Assembly: GCA_018332375.1 (NCBI GenBank)
Contig: BOPV01000001.1
Span: 1,240,001 to 1,304,000 of the forward strand
DNA from: Roseiterribacter gracilis
GTDB lineage: Bacteria; Pseudomonadota; Alphaproteobacteria; BOG-932; Roseiterribacteraceae
Length of the DNA: 64,000 bases
Direction: 5' to 3'
The position numbers and the translations under genes are program-made. This document shows positions 26,578-34,967 of this stretch, one piece after another (the stretch's first letter is position 1; each line of letters begins with the position of its first letter). Under the pieces are notes generated by a model. The model did not search any database. It was not told the DNA's origin and saw only the letters and a list, made by a program, of their open reading frames with translations.

Positions 26578-27314
26578 TCGAGATCCATCATCTGTGCGTG
26601 CGCTACGGCGACCTCGTCGCGTTGCGCGACGTTGAGGGCACGATCGCGAACGGCACCTCGCTCGCCGTCGTCGGGCCCAATGGCGGCGGCAAAAGCACCT
26701 TGCTCAAAGCGATCGCGGGCGTGGTCAAACCGTGCGACGGGCACGTGCACACCAACGGCGCGCGCATCGCGTACCTGCCGCAACAAAGCTCGGTCGATCG
26801 CAACGTGCCGATCACCGTTGCCGAACTCGTCTCGTTCGGGCTGTGGCGCGAAACCGGTTGGTTCGGCGCGATCGACGCCAAGCGCCGTGCGCGTATCGAC
26901 GAAGCGCTGACCACCGTCGGCCTCACCGCCTTCGCGAGCCGCCGCATCGACGCACTGTCGGCGGGGCAGTTGCAGCGCGCGTTGTTTGCCCGGCTGCTGC
27001 TCGACGAAGCCGAGATCGTATTGTTGGACGAGCCGTTCACGGCGATGGACGCCGCGACCAGCGCGCAACTTGCAGCATTGTTCGCGAACTGGCGTGCACA
27101 AGGCCGCACCATCATCGCGGCGCTGCACGATCTGGGCGAAGTGCGCCAATATTTTCCGCAGACCCTGGTCGTTGCCGGACGCCCGCTCGCTTGGGGCGCC
27201 ACCGACGAGGTGTTGACGCCCGATCTGATCGGCAATGCATTCGCCTTTGCGACTGCCGACCATCATCACGCCGAACCGCACGCGCACGACCATCATGGCC
27301 ATCATGACCACTAG
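26574..27314 (+). CDS. znuC: Zinc/metal ABC transporter ATP-binding protein
   Basis: 246-residue ABC ATPase. Walker A GPNGGGKST at 34-42, signature LSAGQLQR, Walker B IVLLDEPF, and the H-loop LHDLGE are complete. The sequence GPNGGGKST and downstream partners place it in the zinc/manganese (ZnuC/AztA-type) group. The C-terminal 20 residues are extremely histidine-rich (DHHHAEPHAHDHHGHHDH), a likely metal-binding tail. The ATG at 26574 overlaps the small ORF stop. The permease gene starts within its last codons. Confidence 0.88.
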   Translation: MIEIHHLCVRYGDLVALRDVEGTIANGTSLAVVGPNGGGKSTLLKAIAGVVKPCDGHVHTNGARIAYLPQQSSVDRNVPITVAELVSFGLWRETGWFGAIDAKRRARIDEALTTVGLTAFASRRIDALSAGQLQRALFARLLLDEAEIVLLDEPFTAMDAATSAQLAALFANWRAQGRTIIAALHDLGEVRQYFPQTLVVAGRPLAWGATDEVLTPDLIGNAFAFATADHHHAEPHAHDHHGHHDH

Positions 27315-28158
27315 CGATCTCTGGTCGCCCTTCGTCGAGTTCGGCTTCATGCGGCGCGGCTTGGTTGCGGCACTCGCTTTGTCGCTCGCCGCCGGACCGC
27401 TCGGCACCTTGCTGCAAATGCGCCGCTTGAGCCTGGTCGCCGACGTGATGAGTCACGCCGTTCTGCCGGGCGCCGCAATCGCGTTTCTGTTCGCGGGCTT
27501 TTCGTTGAGCTGGATGGGGTTCGGCGGGTTGATCGCGGGCCTGTGCATCGCGATCGCGGCCGGCTTCGTCACGCGCAGCACGCCGATCCAGGAAGATACC
27601 AGCTTTGCCGCGCTGTATATTCTCGCGATCGCGAGCGGCGTTGCGATCCTCAGCACCGCCGGCAGCAATCTCGACCTCGTCCATGTGCTGTTCGGCAGCC
27701 TGCTTGCAATCGACGATACGGCGCTGATCGCAATCGCGGTCGTATCGGGCGTCACCTTGCTGACGCTCGCGACCTGCTGGCGCGCACTGATCGTCTCGAC
27801 CGTCGATCCCGATTTCCTGCGCGTGCGCGGCGGCGCAACCGCGGTGCATATGTTGTTTCTGGTGCTGCTGGTGCTGAACCTGGTCGCGGCGTTTCAGGCG
27901 CTGGGCACAGTTCTGTCGGTCGGCTTGTTGATCCTGCCGCCCGCAACCGCGCGTCTATGGGCGCGGTCGCTGTCGGGCACCGTCATTCTGGCGACGGTGC
28001 TGGCCTTGGTGTCGTCCTATGCCGGCTTGATCGCGTCCTACGCGTTCGACCTGCCGAGCGGTCCCAGCATCGTGCTCGCCGCCGGCGTCTTCTATGTTCT
28101 GTCGATCGGAACGCGGCGTTACTTCACCAGCGCAGCCGCAACCGTCCGCGCGTTGTAG
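27304..28158 (+). CDS. znuB: Zinc/metal ABC transporter permease
   Basis: 284-residue inner-membrane permease of the ABC-3 family, eight or nine helices. Typical blocks are RRLSLVADVMSHAVLPGAAIAF and the late GTVLSVGLLILPPATARLW. The ATG at 27304 overlaps the znuC end by 11 bases; an ATG three codons earlier is equally possible. Together with the ATPase and the substrate-binding protein encoded convergently it forms the zinc importer. Its last 40 bases overlap the binding-protein gene on the other strand. Confidence 0.87.
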   Translation: MTTSDLWSPFVEFGFMRRGLVAALALSLAAGPLGTLLQMRRLSLVADVMSHAVLPGAAIAFLFAGFSLSWMGFGGLIAGLCIAIAAGFVTRSTPIQEDTSFAALYILAIASGVAILSTAGSNLDLVHVLFGSLLAIDDTALIAIAVVSGVTLLTLATCWRALIVSTVDPDFLRVRGGATAVHMLFLVLLVLNLVAAFQALGTVLSVGLLILPPATARLWARSLSGTVILATVLALVSSYAGLIASYAFDLPSGPSIVLAAGVFYVLSIGTRRYFTSAAATVRAL

Positions 28159-28979
28159 CGCATCATCTCGACATAGCTCGTCGCCGGCCCGCCCGGCTTG
28201 GACAGCGCGTCTGCATAGAGCGCGCCGCCGATCGCAGCGCCGGTCTCGCGCGCCACACGCTGCATCAGATTCTGGTTGGTCATGTTCTCGAGAAATACCG
28301 CGCGCGCTTTGCGGCTGCGGATTTCACGGATCAGGTTCGCGACTGCTTTGGCCGACGGTTCGCTTTCGGTCGACAATCCCTGCACCGCAAGCAACGTTAA
28401 ACCGTATGCTGCACCGAAATAGCCGAACGCGTCGTGATTGGTGATCAGCACGCGCCGATCGGCCGGCACGGTCTCGATCGTGCTGCGGATGTCGGCGTCG
28501 AGCGCCGCCAGCCGCGCATCATACGCCGCTGCACGCGCGCGCACCGCATCGGCGCGTGCGGGAAGCTTGGCTACAACCGCGTTCGCGATGTTGCGCGCGT
28601 AGAGGCGCGCATTGGCAACCGATTGAAACGCGTGCGGATCGGGCCGGTCGGCGGCCATGCGAACCGTAACGCCGTCGCTTGCCGTGACCAGCGTGCCGGG
28701 GAAGCGCGCCGACTTGGCAAGCTTCTCGGCCCACGGATCGAAGCCGAGCCCGTTGACCACGAACAGATCGGCCGCCGCGAGCAGGCGTGCATCGGACGGG
28801 CTGGGCTCGAACCCATGCGCGTCGGAATCGGGGCCGACCAGCGACGTCACCTCGACGTCCTCACCACCGACTTCGCGCGCGAGATCGGCCAGCACCGTGA
28901 AGCTGGCGACGAGCTTGAGCGGCGCGGCCTGGGCCATCGACGCGAACGCAACGAGCAGAAGACAGACGAGAAAGCGCAC
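28119..28979 (-). CDS. znuA: Zinc ABC transporter substrate-binding protein
   Basis: 286-residue periplasmic cluster A-I metal-binding protein. Signal peptide from the GTG at 28979 (GGAGGG five bases upstream) to AQA at 18. Expected metal ligands are seen: H55 (DAHGFEP), H116 (DPHAFQS), H182 (NHDAFGYF) and D257 (YADALS). The third histidine indicates zinc rather than manganese. The usual long His-rich loop of ZnuA is absent, so it is nearer to the AztC type; the symbol znuA is used loosely. Unusually, it is encoded opposite and overlapping the permease gene end rather than in one operon. Confidence 0.85.
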   Translation of the reverse strand: MRFLVCLLLVAFASMAQAAPLKLVASFTVLADLAREVGGEDVEVTSLVGPDSDAHGFEPSPSDARLLAAADLFVVNGLGFDPWAEKLAKSARFPGTLVTASDGVTVRMAADRPDPHAFQSVANARLYARNIANAVVAKLPARADAVRARAAAYDARLAALDADIRSTIETVPADRRVLITNHDAFGYFGAAYGLTLLAVQGLSTESEPSAKAVANLIREIRSRKARAVFLENMTNQNLMQRVARETGAAIGGALYADALSKPGGPATSYVEMMRYNARTVAAALVK

Positions 28980-29129
28980 GAACCCTCCAGAGCGCGACAC
29001 TGCTATCGGAATCCGCGCGGCGGCGAAAGAACTACCGCCACCGTCTGCACAATCGCCGGTGCACATACTGCCTCGGAATTGTCACCGGAGCGCCAGGAAC
29101 ATGCCGGATCCAGCGCCGATTAGTGAGCG

Positions 29130-30413
29130 ATGAGTCGTATTCACGCTGCTGCTGCGCGCGATCCGTTCCGGCCTCGCGCTGCAACCTCCGCCCCCTTCCC
29201 GTCGCTGGCGTTCGAGCGTGCGCGCGCCGATGCGACCGCATCCTTGGCGCGCGGCGTTTCGCGCGTTGCGATCACTGGCCCAGCCGGTGTCGGAAAAAGT
29301 GCGTTGCTGACGCAGCTTGCGCGCGACGTCGCGGCCGCTGGCGACATTGCCTGGCTGCGACCGCCGGCGATGATCGCCCCCAACGCGGCGACCTTGCTGG
29401 TCGACGAGATCGACCATCTCGACGCGACCACGCGCGCATCGTTGCTGGCGCGCGCCCACGGCACGCGCATGTTGGTGGCAGGCATCGAAGATCCCGATCC
29501 GACCGACGACACGGTGACGGTGCAGCTTGCACCGCTCGAACCGGAGGAAGTCAGACCGTATGTCGAGCATCGCTTGCGTACCGCCGGGTTGGATCTCGAC
29601 CTGTTCGATGACGATGCGATCCGGCGTATCGGCACCGCTGCATCGCGCATCCCGCGCGTCATCGATGTGCTGGCTGGCCGCGCGCTGTTTGCCGCCAGGC
29701 TGGACGAGGCGGACACGGTCACTGCGATCCATGCGCGCCAAGCGATTGAAGAACATGCGAGCCTGCTGGCGGCTGCCTCGTCGCATGTCGAACCGGCGCT
29801 GGTCGATGCCGCATTGGCGCTCGCTGCAGACGAGCACCATGACGTCGAACCAGCACGGCCGCTGGTCGCCGAACGAATCTGGAGCGACCCGGTGCCGCGC
29901 GAGCGCACGCGGCTTGGCATGCCGGTGATGGCGACGGTTGCGGTTGGCTGTTTCATCCTGGGCGCGGCGCTGGTGCTGGCCGCGCGCGCATCCGACGCTG
30001 CGATTTCCGCACCGTTGGCGATGGCGCCACCGTCGCCAGCGCCGACCGAAGCGAGCGCATACACGCCGACGCCGGCTTCGTTGCAAGCAGCGGGCGATCC
30101 GCAGCGCATCTTCGTGCATTACCGCCGCGGCGACGCAGCTGGCGAACAGGCGGCTGCGGCGCTGGTCGAACATCTGCGCGCCCGCGGTTTCCGCATCGCC
30201 GAAGTGCGTCCGGTCGATCTGCGCATCAACCAGGCCAGCGTGCGCTATTTCTTTGACGGCGATCGCGCGCGCAGCGAAACGCTCGAACGCGAAGTCGATG
30301 CCTATGTGCGCAACGTCGGGCTGGCGCCGCGCAGTGACTTGCTGCCAATGCGCTATTACGAGCCCAAGCCGCGGCCGGGCACGTTGGAAGTCTGGCTGCC
30401 GTCTGGTCGCTGA
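29130..30413 (+). CDS. AAA ATPase with membrane helix and periplasmic LytR_C-like domain
   Basis: 427-residue protein with a three-part layout. Residues 20-240 are an AAA ATPase of the ExeA/GspA kind: Walker A GPAGVGKS (50-57) and Walker B TLLVDEIDHLD (about 88-98). A single helix follows at about 264-287. After a proline/alanine-rich linker, residues 325-427 form a small alpha/beta domain (IFVHYRRGDAAGEQAAAALV; VRYFFDGDRA) like the LytR C-terminal type domain seen in cell-envelope proteins. It may couple ATP hydrolysis to an envelope or secretion task. No secretion genes are adjacent. Domain names beyond AAA are tentative. Confidence 0.72.
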   Translation: MSRIHAAAARDPFRPRAATSAPFPSLAFERARADATASLARGVSRVAITGPAGVGKSALLTQLARDVAAAGDIAWLRPPAMIAPNAATLLVDEIDHLDATTRASLLARAHGTRMLVAGIEDPDPTDDTVTVQLAPLEPEEVRPYVEHRLRTAGLDLDLFDDDAIRRIGTAASRIPRVIDVLAGRALFAARLDEADTVTAIHARQAIEEHASLLAAASSHVEPALVDAALALAADEHHDVEPARPLVAERIWSDPVPRERTRLGMPVMATVAVGCFILGAALVLAARASDAAISAPLAMAPPSPAPTEASAYTPTPASLQAAGDPQRIFVHYRRGDAAGEQAAAALVEHLRARGFRIAEVRPVDLRINQASVRYFFDGDRARSETLEREVDAYVRNVGLAPRSDLLPMRYYEPKPRPGTLEVWLPSGR

Positions 30414-30511
30414 GGCGCGGCTTCGCGCAGCCGTTCGCGGAAATCCGCAAGTTCGCGCGCGCGATGTTCGATCTCGCGCTCCAGGGTCCGGCGTTTCTGT
30501 CCTTCGATCAT
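30356..30511 (-). CDS. Small charged coiled-coil protein
   Basis: 51-residue ORF, very rich in Arg and Glu (KRRTLEREIEHRARELADFR), predicted as one long amphipathic helix with a Gly/Pro/Ser tail. A near-perfect ribosome-binding site AAGGAG lies six bases before the ATG at 30511, the main reason for calling it. It overlaps the end of the ATPase gene by 58 bases on the other strand. No family recognised. Confidence 0.5.
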   Translation of the reverse strand: MIEGQKRRTLEREIEHRARELADFRERLREAAPQRPDGSQTSNVPGRGLGS

Positions 30512-30696
30512 GCGTGGCTCCTTTCCAGGAGCAACCGCGGAGCACGTCGAAGGTTCTAGCCTGATCGTTCCTGGCAGGCCCGCATCTGCCCGCACTGCGC
30601 GCAAAGCGCTGCTCAGCCCCTAAGCACGACGCCGGCAAACTGGGCGCAAAATCGCCTCTCGACTATCCGGGCTTCGTTGCTGCTAGGCTGATCCTC

Positions 30697-32103
30697 GTGA
30701 TCTTCGACGAAATGACCGCAAACGGCTCTGTCCGGCCGTCTTATGCACAAATCCGCGCCTGGCTCGATGCGATGCCGATCGAGGCGCTCGACGTCAAACG
30801 CCGTGAAGCCGAGCTGCTGTTCCGGCGCATCGGCATCACCTTTGCCGTCTATGGCGAAGGCGGCGACCCGGAACGGTTGATCCCGTTCGATCTGATCCCG
30901 CGCATCATCGCGGCCGAGGAGTGGGCCCGGATGAGCCGCGGCCTGACGCAACGCGTGCGCGCGCTGAACGCGTTTCTCGCCGACATCTATGGCAACGGCG
31001 AAATCCTGCGCGCCGGCAAAGTGCCGGAAGAGCTGGTGTTCAAAAACGAAAGCTGGCGTCCCGAAATGCAGGGTATGCAGCCCGCTGCGGGCGCATGGAC
31101 GCATGTTGCGGGCATCGACATCGTGCGCGTCGATGCCGACCAGTTTTACGTGCTGGAAGACAATTGCCGCACGCCGTCCGGCGTTTCCTACATGCTGGAA
31201 AATCGCGAAGCGATGCTACGGCTGTTCCCGGATCTGGTGTCGTCGCACCGGATCGCGCCGGTTGCGCGCTATCCCGAAGAGCTGCTCGAAACGCTGAAAT
31301 CAGCCGCCCCGCCCGCCTGCCGCAGCGATCCGACCGTGGTGCTGCTGACGCCGGGTCCGCTCAACAGCGCCTATTACGAACATTCCTTCCTCGCCGACGA
31401 AATGGGCGTCGAGCTGGTCGAAGGCGCCGATCTGTTCGTCGATGACGGTCTGGTCTGGATGCGCACGACCGAAGGTCCCAAGCGCGTCGACGTCATCTAT
31501 CGCCGTATCGACGACGAATATCTCGATCCGCTGTCGTTCAAGCCGGACTCGATGCTGGGCGTCGCGGGCCTGTTCGCCGCGTATCGCGCCGGTGCAGTGA
31601 CGATCGCCAATGCGGTCGGGACCGGCATTGCTGACGACAAGGCGGTCTATCCCTACGTGCCCGAGATGATCCGCTTTTATCTCGGCGAAGAGCCGTTGCT
31701 GCAGAACGTGCCGACCTATCTCTGCGGCCGCCCCGACGATCGCGCCTATGTGCTCGACCGGTTGCACGAGCTGGTGGTGAAAGAAGCGCGCGGTTCGGGC
31801 GGCTACGGCATGTTGATCGGGCCGCATTCAACCGCAGCACAACGCGACAAGTTCACCGCGCTGATCAAAGCGCGTCCCGAAGATTACGTAGCGCAACCGA
31901 CCTTGGCCCTGTCCACCGTGCCGTGTTTTGTCGAAAGCGGCATCGCCCCACGCCATGTCGATCTGCGCCCGTTCGTGCTGGTCGGGCGCGACATCCGCAT
32001 TATTCCCGGCGGCCTGACGCGCGTCGCGATGCGCGAAGGGTCGCTGGTGGTGAATTCCAGCCAGGGTGGCGGCACCAAAGATACGTGGGTGCTGGAATCC
32101 TGA
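30697..32103 (+). CDS. Circularly permuted ATP-grasp type 2 protein (COG2308)
   Basis: 468-residue protein of the circularly permuted ATP-grasp family. Conserved blocks: YDEM-like start (FDEMTANGSVRPSY), LPFDLIPRII variant (RLIPFDLIPRII), NCRTPSGVSYMLENRE, YRRIDDEYLDPL, IANAVGTGIADDKAVYPYVP, and the closing GGLTRVAMREGSLVVNSSQGGGTKDTWV. It is predicted to activate a carboxylate with ATP for ligation to an amine. A GTG start at 30697 puts the family N-terminus right. The alpha-E gene starts one base after its stop and a transglutaminase follows: the conserved Anbu-associated operon. Confidence 0.92.
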   Translation: MIFDEMTANGSVRPSYAQIRAWLDAMPIEALDVKRREAELLFRRIGITFAVYGEGGDPERLIPFDLIPRIIAAEEWARMSRGLTQRVRALNAFLADIYGNGEILRAGKVPEELVFKNESWRPEMQGMQPAAGAWTHVAGIDIVRVDADQFYVLEDNCRTPSGVSYMLENREAMLRLFPDLVSSHRIAPVARYPEELLETLKSAAPPACRSDPTVVLLTPGPLNSAYYEHSFLADEMGVELVEGADLFVDDGLVWMRTTEGPKRVDVIYRRIDDEYLDPLSFKPDSMLGVAGLFAAYRAGAVTIANAVGTGIADDKAVYPYVPEMIRFYLGEEPLLQNVPTYLCGRPDDRAYVLDRLHELVVKEARGSGGYGMLIGPHSTAAQRDKFTALIKARPEDYVAQPTLALSTVPCFVESGIAPRHVDLRPFVLVGRDIRIIPGGLTRVAMREGSLVVNSSQGGGTKDTWVLES

Positions 32104-32104
32104 C

Positions 32105-33058
32105 ATGCTGAGCCGCACCGCAGGAAATCTCTTCTGGCTGTCGCGCTATATGGAGCGCGCCGAATCCGTCGCGCGCCTGATCCTGGTCGGCCATCGCATG
32201 GCGGGCGTCGCGCACACGGTCGATCTGCACACCAACGAATGGCGCTCGACCTTGCGCGCGGCGGGTTGCCTGCCCGGCTTCACCGAAAAATATGGCGCGT
32301 GCGAACCCGACCAAAGCCAGGTGTTCGAATATCTCGTGCTCGACGCCGACAACCCGTCTTCGATCCGCGCCTGTTTCGAAACCGCACGACGCAACGCGCG
32401 CGCCGTGCGCACGGCGCTGACCGTCGAAATGTGGGACGCGATCACCGATAGTTGGCGCGGCGTGCAAAGCCTGTCGCGCAGCGACATGGAAGTCGACCGG
32501 CTGGTGCCGATCCTGGAATGGGTGAAGTCGCGTTCGCTGGCTTTCTCGGGCGCCTATGCCAACACGATGCTGCGCAATGAAGGCTATGCGTTCGCGCATT
32601 TGGGCACGACGTTGGAGCGCGCCGACAACACCGCGCGCGTGCTGGACGTGAAATACCATCTACTGCTGCCCGACCAGGAAGGCGTCGGCGGCGTGCTGGA
32701 TTATGTGCAATGGCAATCGGTGTTGCGCGCCGTGTCGGCCTTGCGCGCCTATCAATGGGTCTATCACCAGCGGCTGCAGCCGTGGCTGGTCGCCGACTTG
32801 CTGATCCTGCGTCCGGAACTGCCGCGCTCGTTACTGTCCTGCGCCAGCCAGATCGTCACCACCTTGGACTCGCTGGCCGACCGCGCCGGCGGACGGCGCG
32901 GTGAATGCCACCGTCTGGCGGGGCGAATGCACGCCGAACTGCGCTACAGCCGGATTGAGTCGATTTTCCAGGCTGGGCTGCATGAATTCCTCACCGGCTT
33001 CATCGATCAGTTGAAAGAACTCGGCGCCGCAATCGACCAGCACTATCTGGCGCTCTAA
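32105..33058 (+). CDS. Alpha-E domain protein (COG2307)
   Basis: 317-residue all-helical protein of the alpha-E family, starting with the hallmark MLSRTAGNLFWLSRYMERAE. Further hallmarks are the GAYANTMLRNEGYAFAHLG segment and ERADNTARVLDVKYHLLLP. Its biochemical role is unknown; it is always found with the ATP-grasp protein of the preceding gene and often with transglutaminase and Anbu. The gene begins one base after the ATP-grasp stop and the transglutaminase gene starts 12 bases after its own stop. Confidence 0.92.
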   Translation: MLSRTAGNLFWLSRYMERAESVARLILVGHRMAGVAHTVDLHTNEWRSTLRAAGCLPGFTEKYGACEPDQSQVFEYLVLDADNPSSIRACFETARRNARAVRTALTVEMWDAITDSWRGVQSLSRSDMEVDRLVPILEWVKSRSLAFSGAYANTMLRNEGYAFAHLGTTLERADNTARVLDVKYHLLLPDQEGVGGVLDYVQWQSVLRAVSALRAYQWVYHQRLQPWLVADLLILRPELPRSLLSCASQIVTTLDSLADRAGGRRGECHRLAGRMHAELRYSRIESIFQAGLHEFLTGFIDQLKELGAAIDQHYLAL

Positions 33059-33070
33059 CCTGCGTCCGGT

Positions 33071-33871
33071 ATGAAACTCCGAATCCGTCACGAGACCGCG
33101 CACGACTACGAGGCGCCCAGCGCCTCGACCGTGCAGCTCATCCGGCTGACGCCGCGCTCGCATGGCGGGCAGCGCGTGCGCTATTGGCGGGTCGGCGATG
33201 GCAGCTGGCCGTCCTTCGAAGACGGGTTCGGCAATTGGACGCAATTCCGCGCCGTGCAGCGTCCGCATGGACGTGTGCGCGTGGTTGCCGAAGGCGAAGT
33301 CGAAACCGTCGACACGCAGGGCGTGCTGCGCGACACGCGCGAGACGTTGCCGGTCGGCGCGTATTTGCGCGAAACCGGCCGCACCCATCCTGATGACGCG
33401 ATCCGCGCGCTGGCCGAAGACGTGCTGCGCAGCGCCAACACCGAACTCGATCGTCTGCACACGCTGATGCAGCTGGTGCGCGACAAGGTCGATTGGGTTG
33501 TCGGCGCAACCGAAAGCACGACGACCGCAGCCGAAGCGCTCGCCCATGGGCGCGGCGTGTGTCAGGACCACGCGCAATTGTTCTGCAGCGCCGCGCGCCT
33601 GCTCGGCATGCCGGCGCGCTACGTCTCGGGCTATTTCTGGCCCGGCGAAGACGGGCGTGACGAACCGGCCAGCCACGCCTGGGCCGAAGGTTTCGTGCCG
33701 GCGCTTGGTTGGGTCGGGTTCGATGCCGCCAACCGGCAATGTCCGACCGATCGCTATGTGCGCGTCGCAATCGGGCTCGACAGTTTTGCCGCAGCACCGG
33801 TGCACGGCGTGCATTTCGGCAGCGGTGCGGACTCGCTTGCCGTCACAGTGCGCGTCGACGCCGATCAGTAA
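33071..33871 (+). CDS. Transglutaminase-like cysteine protease family protein (COG1305)
   Basis: 266-residue protein with the N-terminal bacterial transglutaminase-like beta domain (LRIRHETAHDYEAP...LRLTPR-type start) followed by the papain-like transglutaminase core. The triad is seen: C164 in GRGVCQDHA, H202 in SHAWAEGF and D218 in GFDAAN. Family members act as peptidases or cross-linking enzymes. Third gene of the ATP-grasp/alpha-E operon. In other genomes Anbu usually follows; here an oppositely oriented oxidoreductase gene comes first, 3 bases after its stop. Confidence 0.92.
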   Translation: MKLRIRHETAHDYEAPSASTVQLIRLTPRSHGGQRVRYWRVGDGSWPSFEDGFGNWTQFRAVQRPHGRVRVVAEGEVETVDTQGVLRDTRETLPVGAYLRETGRTHPDDAIRALAEDVLRSANTELDRLHTLMQLVRDKVDWVVGATESTTTAAEALAHGRGVCQDHAQLFCSAARLLGMPARYVSGYFWPGEDGRDEPASHAWAEGFVPALGWVGFDAANRQCPTDRYVRVAIGLDSFAAAPVHGVHFGSGADSLAVTVRVDADQ

Positions 33872-33874
33872 TCG

Positions 33875-34897
33875 TCAGTCGGCGACCTTCACAACGACCT
33901 TGCCGAAATTCTTGCCGTCGAGCAGGCCGATGAAGGCGGCCGGCGCATTCTCGAAGCCATCGACGACATGTTCGCGATAGACGATCGCGCCGTCATCGAT
34001 CCATTTGGTCATGTCGGCGAAGAACTGTTCCTGCTTGTGCAGCCAGTCGCTGACCACGAACCCTTCCATCAAGGCACGCCGCCGCAGGATCGTGCGCACC
34101 AGCGACGGCGAGAAATCCGGACCCGCCGGCGCTTCGGTCAGATTGTACCAGGCGATGACGCCGCAAATCGGAATGCGCGCGCGATCGTTGAGCAACGGCA
34201 CCACCGCATGCAGCACGTCGCCGCCGACATTCTCGAAATAGACGTCGATTCCGTTCGGCGCCGCTGCTTTGAGCTGGGCGGCAAAATCCGGCGCGCGATG
34301 ATCGAGCGCAACGTCGGCGCGCAACACGTCGCGCGCATAAGCGACTTTGTCGGCGCCGCCGGCGATTGCAATCGTGTGCGCACCACGCAACCGCGCCAGC
34401 TGCACGACGGTCGCGCCGACGCCACCAGTTGCAGCCGCAACCGCGACCGTCTCGCCCGGCTTCGGCTTGCCGATTTCAAGCAGCCCGATATAGGCGGCAA
34501 AGCCCGCACTGCCGAGCACGCCCAATGCCAGCGACGGATGCTGCATGTCGAGTTTGCGCAGCGCCGTTCCGTCGGACACGAAATGCGTCTGCCACCCGCT
34601 ATTCGCCATCACCACGTCGCCAACGGCGTAGTCGCGGTTGCGTGACTCGGCGACGCGGCTGATCGTGCGGCCGACGATCGGATCGCCAAGCGCGATCGGC
34701 GGCGAATAGGATCTGTCCTCGCTCATCCGGCCGCGCATATACGGGTCGAGCGACAGGAACAGCGTCTTGAGCAGCAGTTGCCCGTCGCCGATGGCGGGCA
34801 GTGCCACCTCTTCCAGCCGCATGTCGCTGGCCACGGGTGCGCCGACAGGGCGGCGTGCGAGCACGATCCGGCGGTTCTTTTCCATGCGAGCCAACAT
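33875..34897 (-). CDS. Zinc-free MDR NADP-dependent oxidoreductase (CurA/YncB-like)
   Basis: 340-residue medium-chain reductase without zinc ligands, similar to leukotriene B4 12-hydroxydehydrogenase/CurA and YncB. Signs are SLDPYMRGRMSEDRSY near residues 45-60, the nucleotide-binding AATGGVGATVVQLA, and the FENVGGDVL motif. It reduces alpha,beta-unsaturated ketones or similar with NADPH. The ATG at 34897 has GGAAG seven bases upstream; another ATG lies four codons later. It is inserted between the transglutaminase and Anbu genes in the opposite direction and shares a 70-base divergent promoter region with Anbu. Confidence 0.88.
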   Translation of the reverse strand: MLARMEKNRRIVLARRPVGAPVASDMRLEEVALPAIGDGQLLLKTLFLSLDPYMRGRMSEDRSYSPPIALGDPIVGRTISRVAESRNRDYAVGDVVMANSGWQTHFVSDGTALRKLDMQHPSLALGVLGSAGFAAYIGLLEIGKPKPGETVAVAAATGGVGATVVQLARLRGAHTIAIAGGADKVAYARDVLRADVALDHRAPDFAAQLKAAAPNGIDVYFENVGGDVLHAVVPLLNDRARIPICGVIAWYNLTEAPAGPDFSPSLVRTILRRRALMEGFVVSDWLHKQEQFFADMTKWIDDGAIVYREHVVDGFENAPAAFIGLLDGKNFGKVVVKVAD

Positions 34898-34967
34898 GAA
34901 TCGCTTCCGGGGCGGGTCAAGCCCGTGCCATATGACGGGCCGCCAAAACCACAGGCCTGTTCGCACC

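Noticed and set aside
29082..30638. 518-codon minus-strand open frame
   Set aside because: Antisense to the AAA ATPase gene with Walker motifs; composition is that of a shadow.
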